Below, piece by piece: positions 9,068 through 17,161 of a stretch of DNA of 64,000 nt. The notes under the pieces were generated by a model. It did not search any database. It saw nothing but the letters and a program-made list of their open reading frames with translations, and had not been told where the DNA came from. The position numbers and the translations under genes are program-made. Source of the DNA: JAOPZW01 sp963835295 (lineage in GTDB: Bacteria; Actinomycetota; Thermoleophilia; Solirubrobacterales; Solirubrobacteraceae); NCBI GenBank assembly GCA_963835295.1, contig CAWIEX010000012.1, positions 186,001 through 250,000 on the forward strand, in the 5' to 3' direction. Each line of letters opens with the position of its first letter. Position 1 is the stretch's first letter.

Positions 9068-10311
9068 GACGACTCGGTCGCGAGCGTCGTCGCCGACGCG
9101 CGCGAGTCCGGAGTCGCCGCCGGGGTGCGCGGCAGCAGCGTGGCCATCCAGATCGAGGCGAGGATGACGCCGACCGCCGTCGCGGCGAACGTCACGCGCA
9201 CGGAGGTCAGCGCGGTGATGGCGCCGGCCAACAGGAACCCGACGCCGTAACCGCCCGCGGTGGTGGACTCGAGCAGGCCCATGACCCGGCCCTGGTACTC
9301 GTCGGCGGTGCGCTCCTGGATGGCCTGGATGACCGACACGAAGTAGAAGCCGTTGCCCAGCCCGCCGATGAAGCAGCCCAGCGCGCCGATCGGCAGCGAG
9401 GTGGCGAGGGTCATGACGACGTAGCCGACGCCCATCGTGGCCGCGCCCAGCGGGATGCGCGCGACGACGGGCAGGCGCCGCCACAGGGAGACGAGCACGA
9501 GGCCGGTGAGCAGCGTCCCGGCCCCCCAGGCGCTGAGGACGATGCCGTACGCGCTGTTGCCGCCGCCGAGGACCTCCTTGGCCCAGATGACCTCGACCGG
9601 CGAGATCATCGCGGCGCACACGAGCGCGACCGCGTGCGCCGAGAAGATGCGCCGGACGGCCGCGTTGGAGAGGGCGTGGCTGATGCCGGCGCGCACGCGT
9701 GCGAGCCACGACTCGCCCGCATCCGCGTGCGCGGGCGGCAGTGCGCGGCTCGTGGCGAGCGTGACCGTCATGGCGGCGAAGAGCCCGGCGCTCACCCACA
9801 GCCCGGCGGCCACGCCCCAGGCCGCGATAACCAGGCCGCCGATGGCCGGGCCGATCGCGAAGGAGAGCGAGAACGACACGTTCAGCAGGGTGTTGCCGGC
9901 GTCGAGCTGGCCGTCGGGCTTGAGGGTGGCGGCGACCGCCCCGCGGGTCAGCGCGCGCCCGACGAGCGCCAGGATCCCGTCCGCCGCAGCCAGCACGAGC
10001 ACGAGCGGGAGCCAGGGGGACGAGGTCAGCAGGGCCAGCGTCGCGAAGACCGCCGCCTCGGCGAGGTAGAGCGACGGCAGCACGCGACGGACGCCGAGGC
10101 GGTCGAGCTGCGCCGTGGCCGCCGGCCCGACGAAGGCGGGGACCAGCAGCGTGCACAGCCACAAGGCCGTCGTGGCCAGGGCGCTGTGCGTGTGGTTGAA
10201 GACCAGCAGGCTGAGCGCGACGGTCCCGAAGCCCCAACCGAGCTCGTTGAGCGTGTAGGTCGTGGCCAGACGGCGGAAGCCGGCATGGCGCAGGGGGCGG
10301 AGCGAGACCAT
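9064..10311 (-). CDS. Major facilitator superfamily transporter
   Basis: 415 residues with about 12 hydrophobic segments in two halves, opening with GFRRLATTYTLNELGWGFGTVALSLLV-like helices typical of MFS exporters (enterobactin-exporter/MFS_3 group). A central loop with DAGESWLARVR separates the halves. Proton-coupled export of a small molecule is the likely role; substrate cannot be predicted. The gene is convergent with the O-methyltransferase and divergent from the HD-GYP gene. Confidence 0.82.
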   Translation of the reverse strand: MVSLRPLRHAGFRRLATTYTLNELGWGFGTVALSLLVFNHTHSALATTALWLCTLLVPAFVGPAATAQLDRLGVRRVLPSLYLAEAAVFATLALLTSSPWLPLVLVLAAADGILALVGRALTRGAVAATLKPDGQLDAGNTLLNVSFSLSFAIGPAIGGLVIAAWGVAAGLWVSAGLFAAMTVTLATSRALPPAHADAGESWLARVRAGISHALSNAAVRRIFSAHAVALVCAAMISPVEVIWAKEVLGGGNSAYGIVLSAWGAGTLLTGLVLVSLWRRLPVVARIPLGAATMGVGYVVMTLATSLPIGALGCFIGGLGNGFYFVSVIQAIQERTADEYQGRVMGLLESTTAGGYGVGFLLAGAITALTSVRVTFAATAVGVILASIWMATLLPRTPAATPDSRASATTLATESS

Positions 10312-10730
10312 TCTGGGGGGCTATCGGATCGGGCCTCCGACGGCTTGATCCTACGTCGGGACCCTGACAATTGCCCTGGCGGCGGGCTCCCTTAACGCGC
10401 TCACCCGGGCCTGTGGCCCGGGTGGCGAAGACTCCGGTACTCGGCGCGAATCGCGCCCTGAGAACTAGCCAGCCCTGACGTTCATTTCCCTGCCCCCTCC
10501 TTTTGCGCCTCGTTGCAACCCTCGAGCGCCCCCCTAGAGCGCTCCCCTAGCACCGCACATGCAAGACGCTGGCGGTCGCGGCGACAATCATACATACGTC
10601 CGCAAGAGCGTATTTCGCTTTAGCAAGGGGAATTGCATGCCGACTTCGGCGCGCTTCGTTTAGGTCTTGAGCGGCGCGTGGACGATCGTCGCGTCAAGAT
10701 CGGGTGCCTTGCGCCCGATTCTTGTGCGCG
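10312..10730. other. Intergenic region with two strong tandem hairpins
   Basis: 419 nt between divergent genes without a convincing ORF. CACCCGGGCC-TGT-GGCCCGGGTG at 10402-10424 is a perfect 10-bp stem with 3-nt loop. It is followed by GGCGCGA-A-TCGCGCC at 10443-10457. Neither has a U-tract. The stretch 10590-10625 is AT-richer and may hold the promoter of the HD-GYP gene. A structured leader RNA is possible, but no known riboswitch consensus is recognised. Confidence 0.45.
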
Positions 10731-12140
10731 ATGCGCGCTTTTCGCCTCGCTCCCCTCGCAGCGATCTCAGCATCCCTGGGAGCGACGGTCGTCGCGGTCG
10801 TCACGTCGCGCGCGGAGGATTGGGAGCGCCCGCTGATCGTGCTGCTCGTCGGCGCCTTGGCACTGATCGCCGACCGCTACGTGATCCACACCCCCACGGG
10901 GTCGATCGTGGTGGCCACCCACCCCGTCTTCGTGCTGGGCATGGTGACGCTCGGGCCGCTGCCCATGCTGATCATCGGGCAGCTCGTCATCTTCGCCAAT
11001 CGCCCCTCCACCAAGGGGCGCCTCGCCGGGAACTCCGCCTGTTACGCGATCTTCCTCACCGCCGGGGCGCTCCTCGCCCGCGTGGCGCGTGAGCACCTCG
11101 GCGTGTCGGAGGCATCCGCGTGGTTCTCGGTGGCCGTCATCGTCCTCTTCGTCCTGACCTGGGCGCTCAATGTCGTGCTCGTCGCGGCGTACATGCTCTG
11201 GCTGGAAGGCACTCGGATGGACCGCGAGCTGGCCGCCAGTGCCCGGCCATTGCTCTCCACCACCCTCGCCCTCGCGTGCGGGACCGCCATCCTGGTCTAT
11301 CTCGTGGCCACCGTGGGCGCCGCAGTCATCGCGCTCTCGGGCGTCATGCTCATCGCCTACTCGCGCCTGCAGCGCGACCTGCTCCAGGCCGAGCGCCACG
11401 CCGAGACGGCGCGCCAGCTCGCGGCCGACGCGCAGGAGCAGCGCGACGGGCTCGTGCGCATCATCCTCGACTTCCTCGACGCTCGCGATCAGATGACGGC
11501 GCGCCATTCGGCGGCGGTCGCGCGCTACGCGCGGCGCATCGCCGAGGCGGCCGGGTGTCCCGAGGCCGAGCAGCGCCTGGTCCACACGGCCGCGCTCTAC
11601 CACGACGTCGGCAAGGTCATGTTCGCCGACCGCATGTTCAAGGCGGGCAAGCTGACCGACGAGGAATGGGAGATCGTCAAGCGCCACCCCGAGCGCGGCG
11701 CCGAGCTCGTGGGTCACCTGCCCAACCACGAGGACGTGGCGGCGATCATCCTGGCCCACCACGAGCGCATCGACGGGCGCGGCTATCCGCACGGCATCGC
11801 CGGCGAGGACATCCCGCGCCTCTCGCGCATGATCTCGATCGCCGACACCTACGACGTCATGACCGGGCGCGACTCCTATCGCCAGCCGGTCAGCTCGGCC
11901 GAGGCGATCGAGGAGCTGCGCCGCGTGTCGGGTGCGCAGCTCGACGGCAGCCTCGTCGAGATCTTCGTCGAGCAGGTGCTCGCGGTCGAGGACCTGGCCT
12001 TCCGCCACGGCGACGACGCCGACTTCGAGGCCGAGCTCGCGGTCGAGCGCGACGGCCGCGGCGTCTGGCGGCCGGTCATGCCTCCACCGGAGGTCTCGCC
12101 GCCGGCGGAGGTCTCGCCGCCGGCGCTCGAAGCCGCTTAA
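10731..12140 (+). CDS. Membrane HD-GYP-domain protein (putative cyclic-di-GMP phosphodiesterase)
   Basis: About 469 residues. The N-terminal 200 residues form several membrane helices (MASE-like sensor), then a short coiled region (QAERHAETARQLAADAQEQ) and an HD-GYP domain. HD motif: YHDVGK. GYP motif: HHERIDGRGYPHG. ARHSAAVARYARRIA is the usual first metal helix. Likely hydrolyses cyclic-di-GMP at the membrane in response to an unknown signal. Start is uncertain: ATG 10731 is preferred; GTG 10704 adds nine residues. The Pro-rich tail repeats EVSPPA. Confidence 0.85.
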   Translation: MRAFRLAPLAAISASLGATVVAVVTSRAEDWERPLIVLLVGALALIADRYVIHTPTGSIVVATHPVFVLGMVTLGPLPMLIIGQLVIFANRPSTKGRLAGNSACYAIFLTAGALLARVAREHLGVSEASAWFSVAVIVLFVLTWALNVVLVAAYMLWLEGTRMDRELAASARPLLSTTLALACGTAILVYLVATVGAAVIALSGVMLIAYSRLQRDLLQAERHAETARQLAADAQEQRDGLVRIILDFLDARDQMTARHSAAVARYARRIAEAAGCPEAEQRLVHTAALYHDVGKVMFADRMFKAGKLTDEEWEIVKRHPERGAELVGHLPNHEDVAAIILAHHERIDGRGYPHGIAGEDIPRLSRMISIADTYDVMTGRDSYRQPVSSAEAIEELRRVSGAQLDGSLVEIFVEQVLAVEDLAFRHGDDADFEAELAVERDGRGVWRPVMPPPEVSPPAEVSPPALEAA

Positions 12141-12181
12141 CGGCGTTGCGCAACGCGCGTGCGCGACTTAGCCTGTCGCCG

Positions 12182-12889
12182 ATGCCGAGCCACGTCCAGC
12201 TCGTTCGTGACCTTTGGCGGGCGCACGAGACCGGAGGGCTCGATGCGTTCTTCGCGGTCGCGGGCGACGACGTGGTGTGGCAGCCGTTCGTCACCGGCAA
12301 CCGGGTTTTTCGCGGCTCGGCCGAGCTACGCGAGGCGCTGACCGGCCTCGCCGAGCAGGGGATCCGCTACGAGCCCCAGCTGCACGACCTCGAGCAGCAC
12401 GGCAACGTCGTCCTCGTCCACGGCGTCCTGCGCGTGACGAGCAACGGCCGGTTCGAAGAGACGCCCCTGCACTGGGCCTACCACTTCCGCAACGGCCGCC
12501 TGCAGCGCCAGACCACGCATCCCTCACGCGAGGCGGCCCTCGAGGCGCTCTCGGCCCTGCGCCTGCTCGACGACGCCGCGTTCAGCCTCGCCGAGGACGC
12601 GGGCGGCGACGGCGAGCGCGTCATCCGCCTGCGCGGCGAGCTCGACATCGAGTCGGCGCCCGACCTCGAGCGCGCCCTGCTGCGCTCGCGTCCCGCGGGC
12701 CAGCGCGTGGTGGTCGACCTCACCGAGCTGAAGTTCATGGACTCGACCGGGCTTCGAGTGCTCCTGCGCGCCCGGGTGGCCGCCGACGAGGGCCGCTGGG
12801 AGATCAACCTGCGCAACGTGCCGCCGACCATCCGCCGCCTGTTCGACATGACGGGCGTGCAGGCGGCGCTGCCGGCCGAGACGTCCTGA
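12182..12889 (+). CDS. SnoaL/NTF2-like domain fused to a STAS anti-sigma-antagonist domain
   Basis: 235 residues from ATG 12182. Residues 1-115 read as a SnoaL/NTF2 fold (VRDLWRAHETGGLDAFF, DDVVWQPF, HWAYHFRNGRL). Residues about 140-235 are a STAS domain: RLRGELDIESAPDLERAL, VVDLTELKFMDSTGLRVLL with the phospho-acceptor Ser in MDSTG. This suggests an anti-sigma factor antagonist whose N-terminal pocket may sense a ligand. No kinase or sigma partner is adjacent. The HD-GYP gene ends 41 nt upstream. Confidence 0.8.
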   Translation: MPSHVQLVRDLWRAHETGGLDAFFAVAGDDVVWQPFVTGNRVFRGSAELREALTGLAEQGIRYEPQLHDLEQHGNVVLVHGVLRVTSNGRFEETPLHWAYHFRNGRLQRQTTHPSREAALEALSALRLLDDAAFSLAEDAGGDGERVIRLRGELDIESAPDLERALLRSRPAGQRVVVDLTELKFMDSTGLRVLLRARVAADEGRWEINLRNVPPTIRRLFDMTGVQAALPAETS

Positions 12890-12916
12890 CGCAGAGGGCT
12901 ACACTTCGACCCCCGC

Positions 12917-12990
12917 GGTGGGCGTAGCTCAGCTGGTAGAGCTCCTGGTTGTGGTCCAGGTGGTCGCGGGTTCGAGTCCCGTCGCTCACC
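12917..12990 (+). tRNA. tRNA-His (anticodon GTG)
   Basis: Full cloverleaf: acceptor GTGGGCG (12918-12924) pairs with CGCTCAC (12983-12989). The extra G at -1 (12917) pairs with C73 (12990), diagnostic of tRNA-His. Anticodon stem CCTGG/CCAGG encloses TTGTGGT, anticodon GTG. T-arm is GCGGGTTCGAGTCCCGT. CCA is not encoded. Its 3' side is the left boundary of the island described below. Confidence 0.97.
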
Positions 12991-12995
12991 CCTCA

Positions 12996-13023
12996 CGAAA
13001 GCCCTGCTGACGCGGGGCTTTCG
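12996..13023 (+). terminator. Hairpin directly after tRNA-His
   Basis: CGAAAGCCC (12996-13004) and GGGCTTTCG (13015-13023) form a perfect 9-bp stem with a 10-nt loop. No long U-tract follows. Position suggests tRNA transcript termination or processing. The right half (13004-13023) recurs at 18710-18729 with one mismatch. Confidence 0.65.
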
Positions 13024-13084
13024 CGTTCCCGGCGATTCGGCGCGCAGCGGCCCAAGGGTCTATCACGGGACTTACGCTGCCGCT

Positions 13085-13290
13085 TGACGTGACGCTGGCG
13101 GCGGGACCAAGCTTCGGTCTGGTCGAGTCGTACGAGGGCTTGACGGTCACCGTCTCGGCCTTCTCGTACGGGTTGGTGGCGATCCAGTCCTGGCACTCGC
13201 GCGGGCCGTCACGCCATGCAGGATCACGACGGTCTTCTGGGCGCGGTGCGACGCGCTCCAGGAGGTCGTCCTTGAACCTATGACGTCCTC
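13085..13290 (-). pseudogene. Tyrosine recombinase (integrase) remnant
   Basis: On the minus strand one frame reads SWSASHRAQKTVVILHGVTAR and the neighbouring frame continues CQDWIATNPYEKAETVTVKP. Joined, these match the SAM-like N-terminal domain common to phage-type integrases (a helix ending in VLHG, then ATNP-x-VERVTVK). No catalytic RHRY region remains. The fragment lies 95 nt from the 3' end of tRNA-His, a classical integrase target. Recognition rests on pattern memory and needs an alignment. Confidence 0.5.
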
Positions 13291-13672
13291 GGTGCTAATT
13301 GTCCTCGACGGACGACGACGCCACCGCGGTGATAGGGAAGGTCGCGCACGCGGTCGGCTCGGAAGGCCTCTCCGTCGCGGCTTGAGCCGAGATCGATGGG
13401 TCCTGGCGATGACGGCGAAGGGCCGGCGTCGCCGATCGGTTCGGCGGGTTGGCCATGCTCCGAGTCATAGGGGAAGCGAACCGCGCGGCATCGGTGCTTG
13501 GCCGTACCTGGCCGGGCTGCAGGCCCGTGTCGTCGAGGTCGCCGAGCGTGCCGCCACGCTTCGGCTTCAGCGGGCGGTGGGCCGGTTCTCTAGCGGACTC
13601 CAACGGTGCCCGCCGTTGGCCGTCGAACAGACTCGAGGGCGCGGCCGCCGACTTTGCCGCAGTCGGTTTCGC
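13291..13672. other. Non-coding stretch inside the island
   Basis: About 380 nt between the integrase remnant and the stop of the GHKL ATPase gene. Only shadow ORFs are seen, and no repeat, RNA gene or recognisable remnant. Confidence 0.4.
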
Positions 13673-15763
13673 TCAGAGGTCGCCGAGCAGCGAGCCCTGA
13701 GCCGCGCCGTCGGTGCGGCGGAGGTGCACGCCACCCTCGAAGACCTCGGGATCGAGGAACGCGAGCATGAGCTTGTCGTGGGCGCGGTAACGCAGCGCCT
13801 GCGCTTCGAGCCGGATCGCCTCGGCGTACGCGGGGCCGTCGGCACCGTGCTCACCCACGCGCCGAGCGACGACCTCCCCGGCTGCCCAGGCATAGACCGC
13901 GTTCGCAGCGACTTCGACCTCGAGCATGCGATAGGGGAGGTATTCGCGAACGCGGCGCTTCGATAGCCCCGCGCGGCGGGCGGCGCGCTCGAGCGCGCGG
14001 AACTCGCGGCGGCCCTCGTAGACGGTCACCACGCCGGTCTCGGGGTCGAACTCGGCTTCGATCTCCGCGTCTTCGTCCTTGCGCGCGATCTCGCGAACCC
14101 ATCCGCCCGCGCGGTGACGGACCATCAGGACTTCGAGGATCGCGGTGTGCTGAGCGGCCTGGACGGTGATGGCGAGCCGCATGCCGGGCTCGGTCGTGAC
14201 GCGTGCGCGAACCACCCCGCTCAGCCGGGACCAGCCGGCCTGCTGCGGAGGAGGAACGACAACGTCGCCCGGTGGCTTCCACGACAACCCGCGGTCGCAG
14301 GAGATGTCGATCGACGTCCCTGGCAGCACACGTTCAGGATCGATGAGCAGTGAGGCGCCACGCTGCTCTCCGGGATGCAGTCGGATCGGGGACCGCTTGA
14401 AGCGCAGCGCGCCGATGTCGTCGTCATCGCTTGGCGGCGGGTTGTGCTCGGCGCGCCGAGCATCGCTCTGATCGCCGGCCGACGGCTCGCTCGGTGGCCG
14501 GTCGGAAGGGTGAGCACCGCGCATCAGGCCCTTGGCTCCCGGGGTGTCGAAAGCGCCCTTGAGCACATCGTTAAGTGCGCGAAGACCCACCTCGTCACGC
14601 ACGCTGACAGCTCGGGTCGGAACAATCTGGTGCGCTCCGGCACGGCGCTCCTCGGCATCGACGATCGGGCGAATCACCTGCTCGATCGCCGCGTAGAGGC
14701 GCTGCACGACGGGATGGTGCTCGTTGAGCCCCGAGCGGTCGACCTTCACGACGACCTGTGGCCTCGGCGAGTCGAGCGCGTCGCGCTGCAGTTCCTCGAG
14801 CGCCGGGCACCACACCTCGCCGAAGAGATGGCGTGCGCCGGGACGCGCCTCGTGGCCGGCCAGGGTGATCTCGTGCGCGGCGCGGCCGGAGCGGATCAGC
14901 AGCCCGCCGCGGCGGGTCGCGCGCTGTGGCGTGAGGGCGATCGGTGCTGCGGATCGGCGCACGACGATCCGGGCGGCGATCGCGCCTCCGAGGTCGATGT
15001 CATCGTCGAACAGAACCGGGTGCTGGGGGTCGGGCTCCGGGGCGGGATCGCTCACGAGATACGCGGCCTCGCCCGGAAGCTCGAGCCACAGCTCGCGTAG
15101 CGGATCCTCGAGGATCGGTCGCAGCTGGACGAGCTGACCGGCGAGCATCCGCAGCCGGCTCGGTGCGGGAACCTGCGTAGCCGCCAGCGGTACCGTCACC
15201 CGGGTGCCCGAGACCTCGGCGCCGAGCTGCTCCAGGTCGGACGGGACCGCGGGCTCGTCGCGGACATGGACGAACGCGTATGGGTCATCGCCGCGCGCCG
15301 GGAAGAACCACGACTCGACCGCGCGGCCGCCCCTGACACCCTCGATCCGGCCAGCCCCCTGTGCAAGCCACACGTCCCGGAGGCCGCGCCCGAACAGCCC
15401 CCGCTGACCGGCGTCATCCGGGGCTACTCCGAGTGCGCCGAGACGCTGGTCGATCGTCGCCGCGTCGACGCCGATTCCGTCGTCGCTGCAGCGCAGCTCG
15501 TGCGACCAGCTCCGTAGCGCGGGCACACGCAGACGGCGGATCTGCTCCCGCCAGGTTCGCTCGAACCCGGCGTCCGGCTGGCCGAACGTCAAGCGGATGT
15601 GACCGTGCGACCGTCCGGACGCCTGGATCGCCGCATCCGCGTTGGTCACGAGCTCGGGGATCATCTGCACCAGTTCGAGGCCGCCCTGTGCGAAGTTCTC
15701 GCGGAAGTACCGCCCGCGCACCCGCCCGGTGCGCACCGCAGCCGGATCCACGCCAGCACTCAT
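13673..15763 (-). CDS. GHKL (Hsp90/MORC-like) ATPase of a three-gene island cassette
   Basis: 696 residues. An N-terminal Bergerat ATP-binding fold is clear: N-box Glu37/Asn41 in ELVTNADAAI, G1 box DDGIGVD (94-100), and G2 lid GLFGRGLRDV (122-131), as in MORC/Hsp90-type ATPases. No histidine-kinase phosphoacceptor region is visible. The middle (about 400-450) is a low-complexity acidic/Pro linker. The C-terminal 230 residues look beta-rich then helical and match no family I know. ATG 15763 overlaps the stop of the HEPN gene (ATGA). The last gene of a MNT-HEPN-ATPase operon; I infer a defence or stress role. Confidence 0.75.
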   Translation of the reverse strand: MSAGVDPAAVRTGRVRGRYFRENFAQGGLELVQMIPELVTNADAAIQASGRSHGHIRLTFGQPDAGFERTWREQIRRLRVPALRSWSHELRCSDDGIGVDAATIDQRLGALGVAPDDAGQRGLFGRGLRDVWLAQGAGRIEGVRGGRAVESWFFPARGDDPYAFVHVRDEPAVPSDLEQLGAEVSGTRVTVPLAATQVPAPSRLRMLAGQLVQLRPILEDPLRELWLELPGEAAYLVSDPAPEPDPQHPVLFDDDIDLGGAIAARIVVRRSAAPIALTPQRATRRGGLLIRSGRAAHEITLAGHEARPGARHLFGEVWCPALEELQRDALDSPRPQVVVKVDRSGLNEHHPVVQRLYAAIEQVIRPIVDAEERRAGAHQIVPTRAVSVRDEVGLRALNDVLKGAFDTPGAKGLMRGAHPSDRPPSEPSAGDQSDARRAEHNPPPSDDDDIGALRFKRSPIRLHPGEQRGASLLIDPERVLPGTSIDISCDRGLSWKPPGDVVVPPPQQAGWSRLSGVVRARVTTEPGMRLAITVQAAQHTAILEVLMVRHRAGGWVREIARKDEDAEIEAEFDPETGVVTVYEGRREFRALERAARRAGLSKRRVREYLPYRMLEVEVAANAVYAWAAGEVVARRVGEHGADGPAYAEAIRLEAQALRYRAHDKLMLAFLDPEVFEGGVHLRRTDGAAQGSLLGDL

Positions 15764-16140
15764 GTCGGCGTCGATCCTTCGAGCATCGCTCCGACCGCGG
15801 TGAGGAACCGCTCCGCGGCATCCAGCGCGGCACGGGCATCATCCGGCGCGATCTCGGCCGCGTCGTAGTCCGCCTGCTCTCGTTCGGCCTGGAGCCGCTG
15901 CAGGTCGGTCGCGAGGGCCGCGTCGATCGGGCCGTCGACGACGAACCGGCGGAACTCGTGCCAAGCCCCGCGGTGGCTACGCGCCTGGACGTCCTGCTCG
16001 CTGAGCGCAGCTCGCGCGGCATATAGCGGTGCGTAGTATGCGGTGCTCAGGCATGTCGCCGGGTCGTGGATTGCCAGACGTCGCGCGCTGCGCAGGCGCC
16101 GACGCGCGGCGTCCAGGTACTCCCTGGACCTCGCCTTCAC
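15760..16140 (-). CDS. HEPN-domain protein (HepT/UPF0332-like)
   Basis: 126 residues from GTG 16140, whose TGA-overlap (GTGA) couples it to the nucleotidyltransferase. Sequence pattern: EYLDAARRRLRSARRLA, then CLSTAYYAPLYAARAAL and ARSHRGAWHEFRRFVVDG, the hallmark of the UPF0332-type HEPN four-helix fold. RSHRGAWH fits the RX4-6H ribonuclease motif (R-x6-H). HEPN partners of MNT enzymes act as RNase toxins that the MNT protein AMPylates. Here it is followed at once by a GHKL ATPase, which is unusual. Confidence 0.75.
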   Translation of the reverse strand: MKARSREYLDAARRRLRSARRLAIHDPATCLSTAYYAPLYAARAALSEQDVQARSHRGAWHEFRRFVVDGPIDAALATDLQRLQAEREQADYDAAEIAPDDARAALDAAERFLTAVGAMLEGSTPT

Positions 16141-16514
16141 GCTGCGGTCATCAGGTCGATGTGGTCGCGGTCGACCTCTGCGGCGAAGAAGGATCCGACG
16201 GCCCTCCGATGCTGCATCCACTCCGGGTCACGAACATGCACTGAGAAGGACCACGCGATATTCGGCCGCGAGACCCCTCGAGCCGCGTCGTGCAACGCCT
16301 CGTAGACCCGGCCAGATTCACCCCATCCGGCGCGATCAGCAATCACGAGGACATCGATATCCGACAGTTCGACAACGGCGGCACCGCGCGCGCGAGACCC
16401 GAACAGCCAAACCGCGACGAGCGCATCGCCAAGGCGGTCCCGGAGCACGTCGACGAAGCGCTTGAGCACCAACCGCTCATCCGCGCTGAGCGTGGCGTGA
16501 TCGAGCGACTCCAT
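16137..16514 (-). CDS. MNT-type minimal nucleotidyltransferase (antitoxin of a MNT-HEPN pair)
   Basis: 125 residues from ATG 16514 (longer upstream ORF sequence is not protein-like). The pol-beta signature is WLFGSRARG followed by SDIDVLV; spacing is GS-x11-DxD, one residue longer than the usual GS-x10-DxD. The protein resembles MntA antitoxins that transfer AMP to a HEPN Tyr. First gene of the three-gene cassette, stop and next start overlap by 4 bp. No promoter stands out upstream. Confidence 0.75.
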   Translation of the reverse strand: MESLDHATLSADERLVLKRFVDVLRDRLGDALVAVWLFGSRARGAAVVELSDIDVLVIADRAGWGESGRVYEALHDAARGVSRPNIAWSFSVHVRDPEWMQHRRAVGSFFAAEVDRDHIDLMTAA

Positions 16515-16780
16515 GCGACGAAGGATATGGGGATCCCCGGCGTTGATCTGCCGGCGCTGACGGCGTCGCGTCGTATCGGAGCCGCGGAGGCGTGCCGGAC
16601 TTCTCGGCCTCTCGGCGATCCGATGAACGCCCACGGCTTCCGAGGCGCCTCCGAGCACGAGGTCGAACGCCGCGATCTCGCACGACACGCCACTGCGCGG
16701 GGAACATTTTGGGAACAAATTGAGAGCAACTCAGAGGCACTCGACGGCGCTTAGACCGCTTGAGAGCGGCGGTTTCGCCT

Positions 16781-16848
16781 CAGCGCCACTCGTTCGGTCC
16801 GGCTTGGGGCCGGGCGGTCGCAGGTTCAAAATCCTGTCTCCCCGACTA
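16781..16848 (+). pseudogene. tRNA-like 3' fragment (tRNA-Pro-like), degenerate
   Basis: The sequence ends as a tRNA would: GGTCGCAGG, TTCAAAATC and CCTGTCTCCCCGAC, with an anticodon-loop-like TTGGGGC (GGG, Pro) upstream at about 16803-16809. The T-loop has one extra A, and no matching 5' acceptor strand CGGGGAG or D-arm can be found. So it is a partial copy, as left by integration at a tRNA gene. Identity of the parent tRNA is tentative. Confidence 0.45.
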
Positions 16849-16850
16849 CG

Positions 16851-16878
16851 CAAAAGGCCTGCAATCGCGGGCCTTTTG
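16851..16878 (+). terminator. Hairpin after the tRNA-like fragment
   Basis: CAAAAGGCC (16851-16859) pairs with GGCCTTTTG (16870-16878) around an inner GC-AATC-GC loop. Stem plus TTTTG tail resembles the rho-independent terminator that normally follows a tRNA, supporting that a tRNA 3' end and its terminator were copied here together. Confidence 0.55.
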
Positions 16879-16900
16879 TCTCAGACGAGCCAATGGTTCC

Positions 16901-17035
16901 ATGCCCGCCATCGAACAGAACGACGAATGGCTAGTCGGCCGGCGCTACCTATCGGCCGCGTCGATGGGGCCGCTCCTCGAGGAGCGGCCCCATCGCCACA
17001 CCGACGAGGAGGTCCTCGAGCTCCAGCCGGCCTGA
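16901..17035 (+). pseudogene. C-terminal remnant of an IS256/mutator-type transposase
   Basis: The frame EQNDEWLVGRRYLSAASM reads like the extreme C-terminus of mutator-family transposases (DEW-x-RRY-S). It ends at TGA 17033-17035 and nothing of the catalytic DDE part precedes it. About 44 residues remain. It contains a 34-bp perfect palindrome (16962-16995). Confidence 0.45.
16962..16995. repeat. 34-bp perfect palindrome
   Basis: CGATGGGGCCGCTCCTC and its exact reverse complement abut with no spacer at 16978/16979. As RNA or single-stranded DNA it would form a 17-bp hairpin. It lies within the transposase remnant. Confidence 0.85.
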
Positions 17036-17161
17036 GCAGCCACCCTCACCGACGACGAGCGCCGCCTCTTACGGATGAAAGTCAAACTGCCTGGCGCGTT
17101 CGGGCTCCTTGTGGGACGCTGCGATCTGGGTGCGGGTGACTGACGTGGCGAAGTGCAGGCG

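Noticed and set aside
10633..10836. Short ORF ahead of the HD-GYP gene
   Set aside because: Overlaps the true start region in another frame and has no protein-like composition or ribosome binding site.
13280..13966. 229-codon plus-strand ORF in the island
   Set aside because: Its second half is antisense to the GHKL ATPase and the first half lacks any motif.
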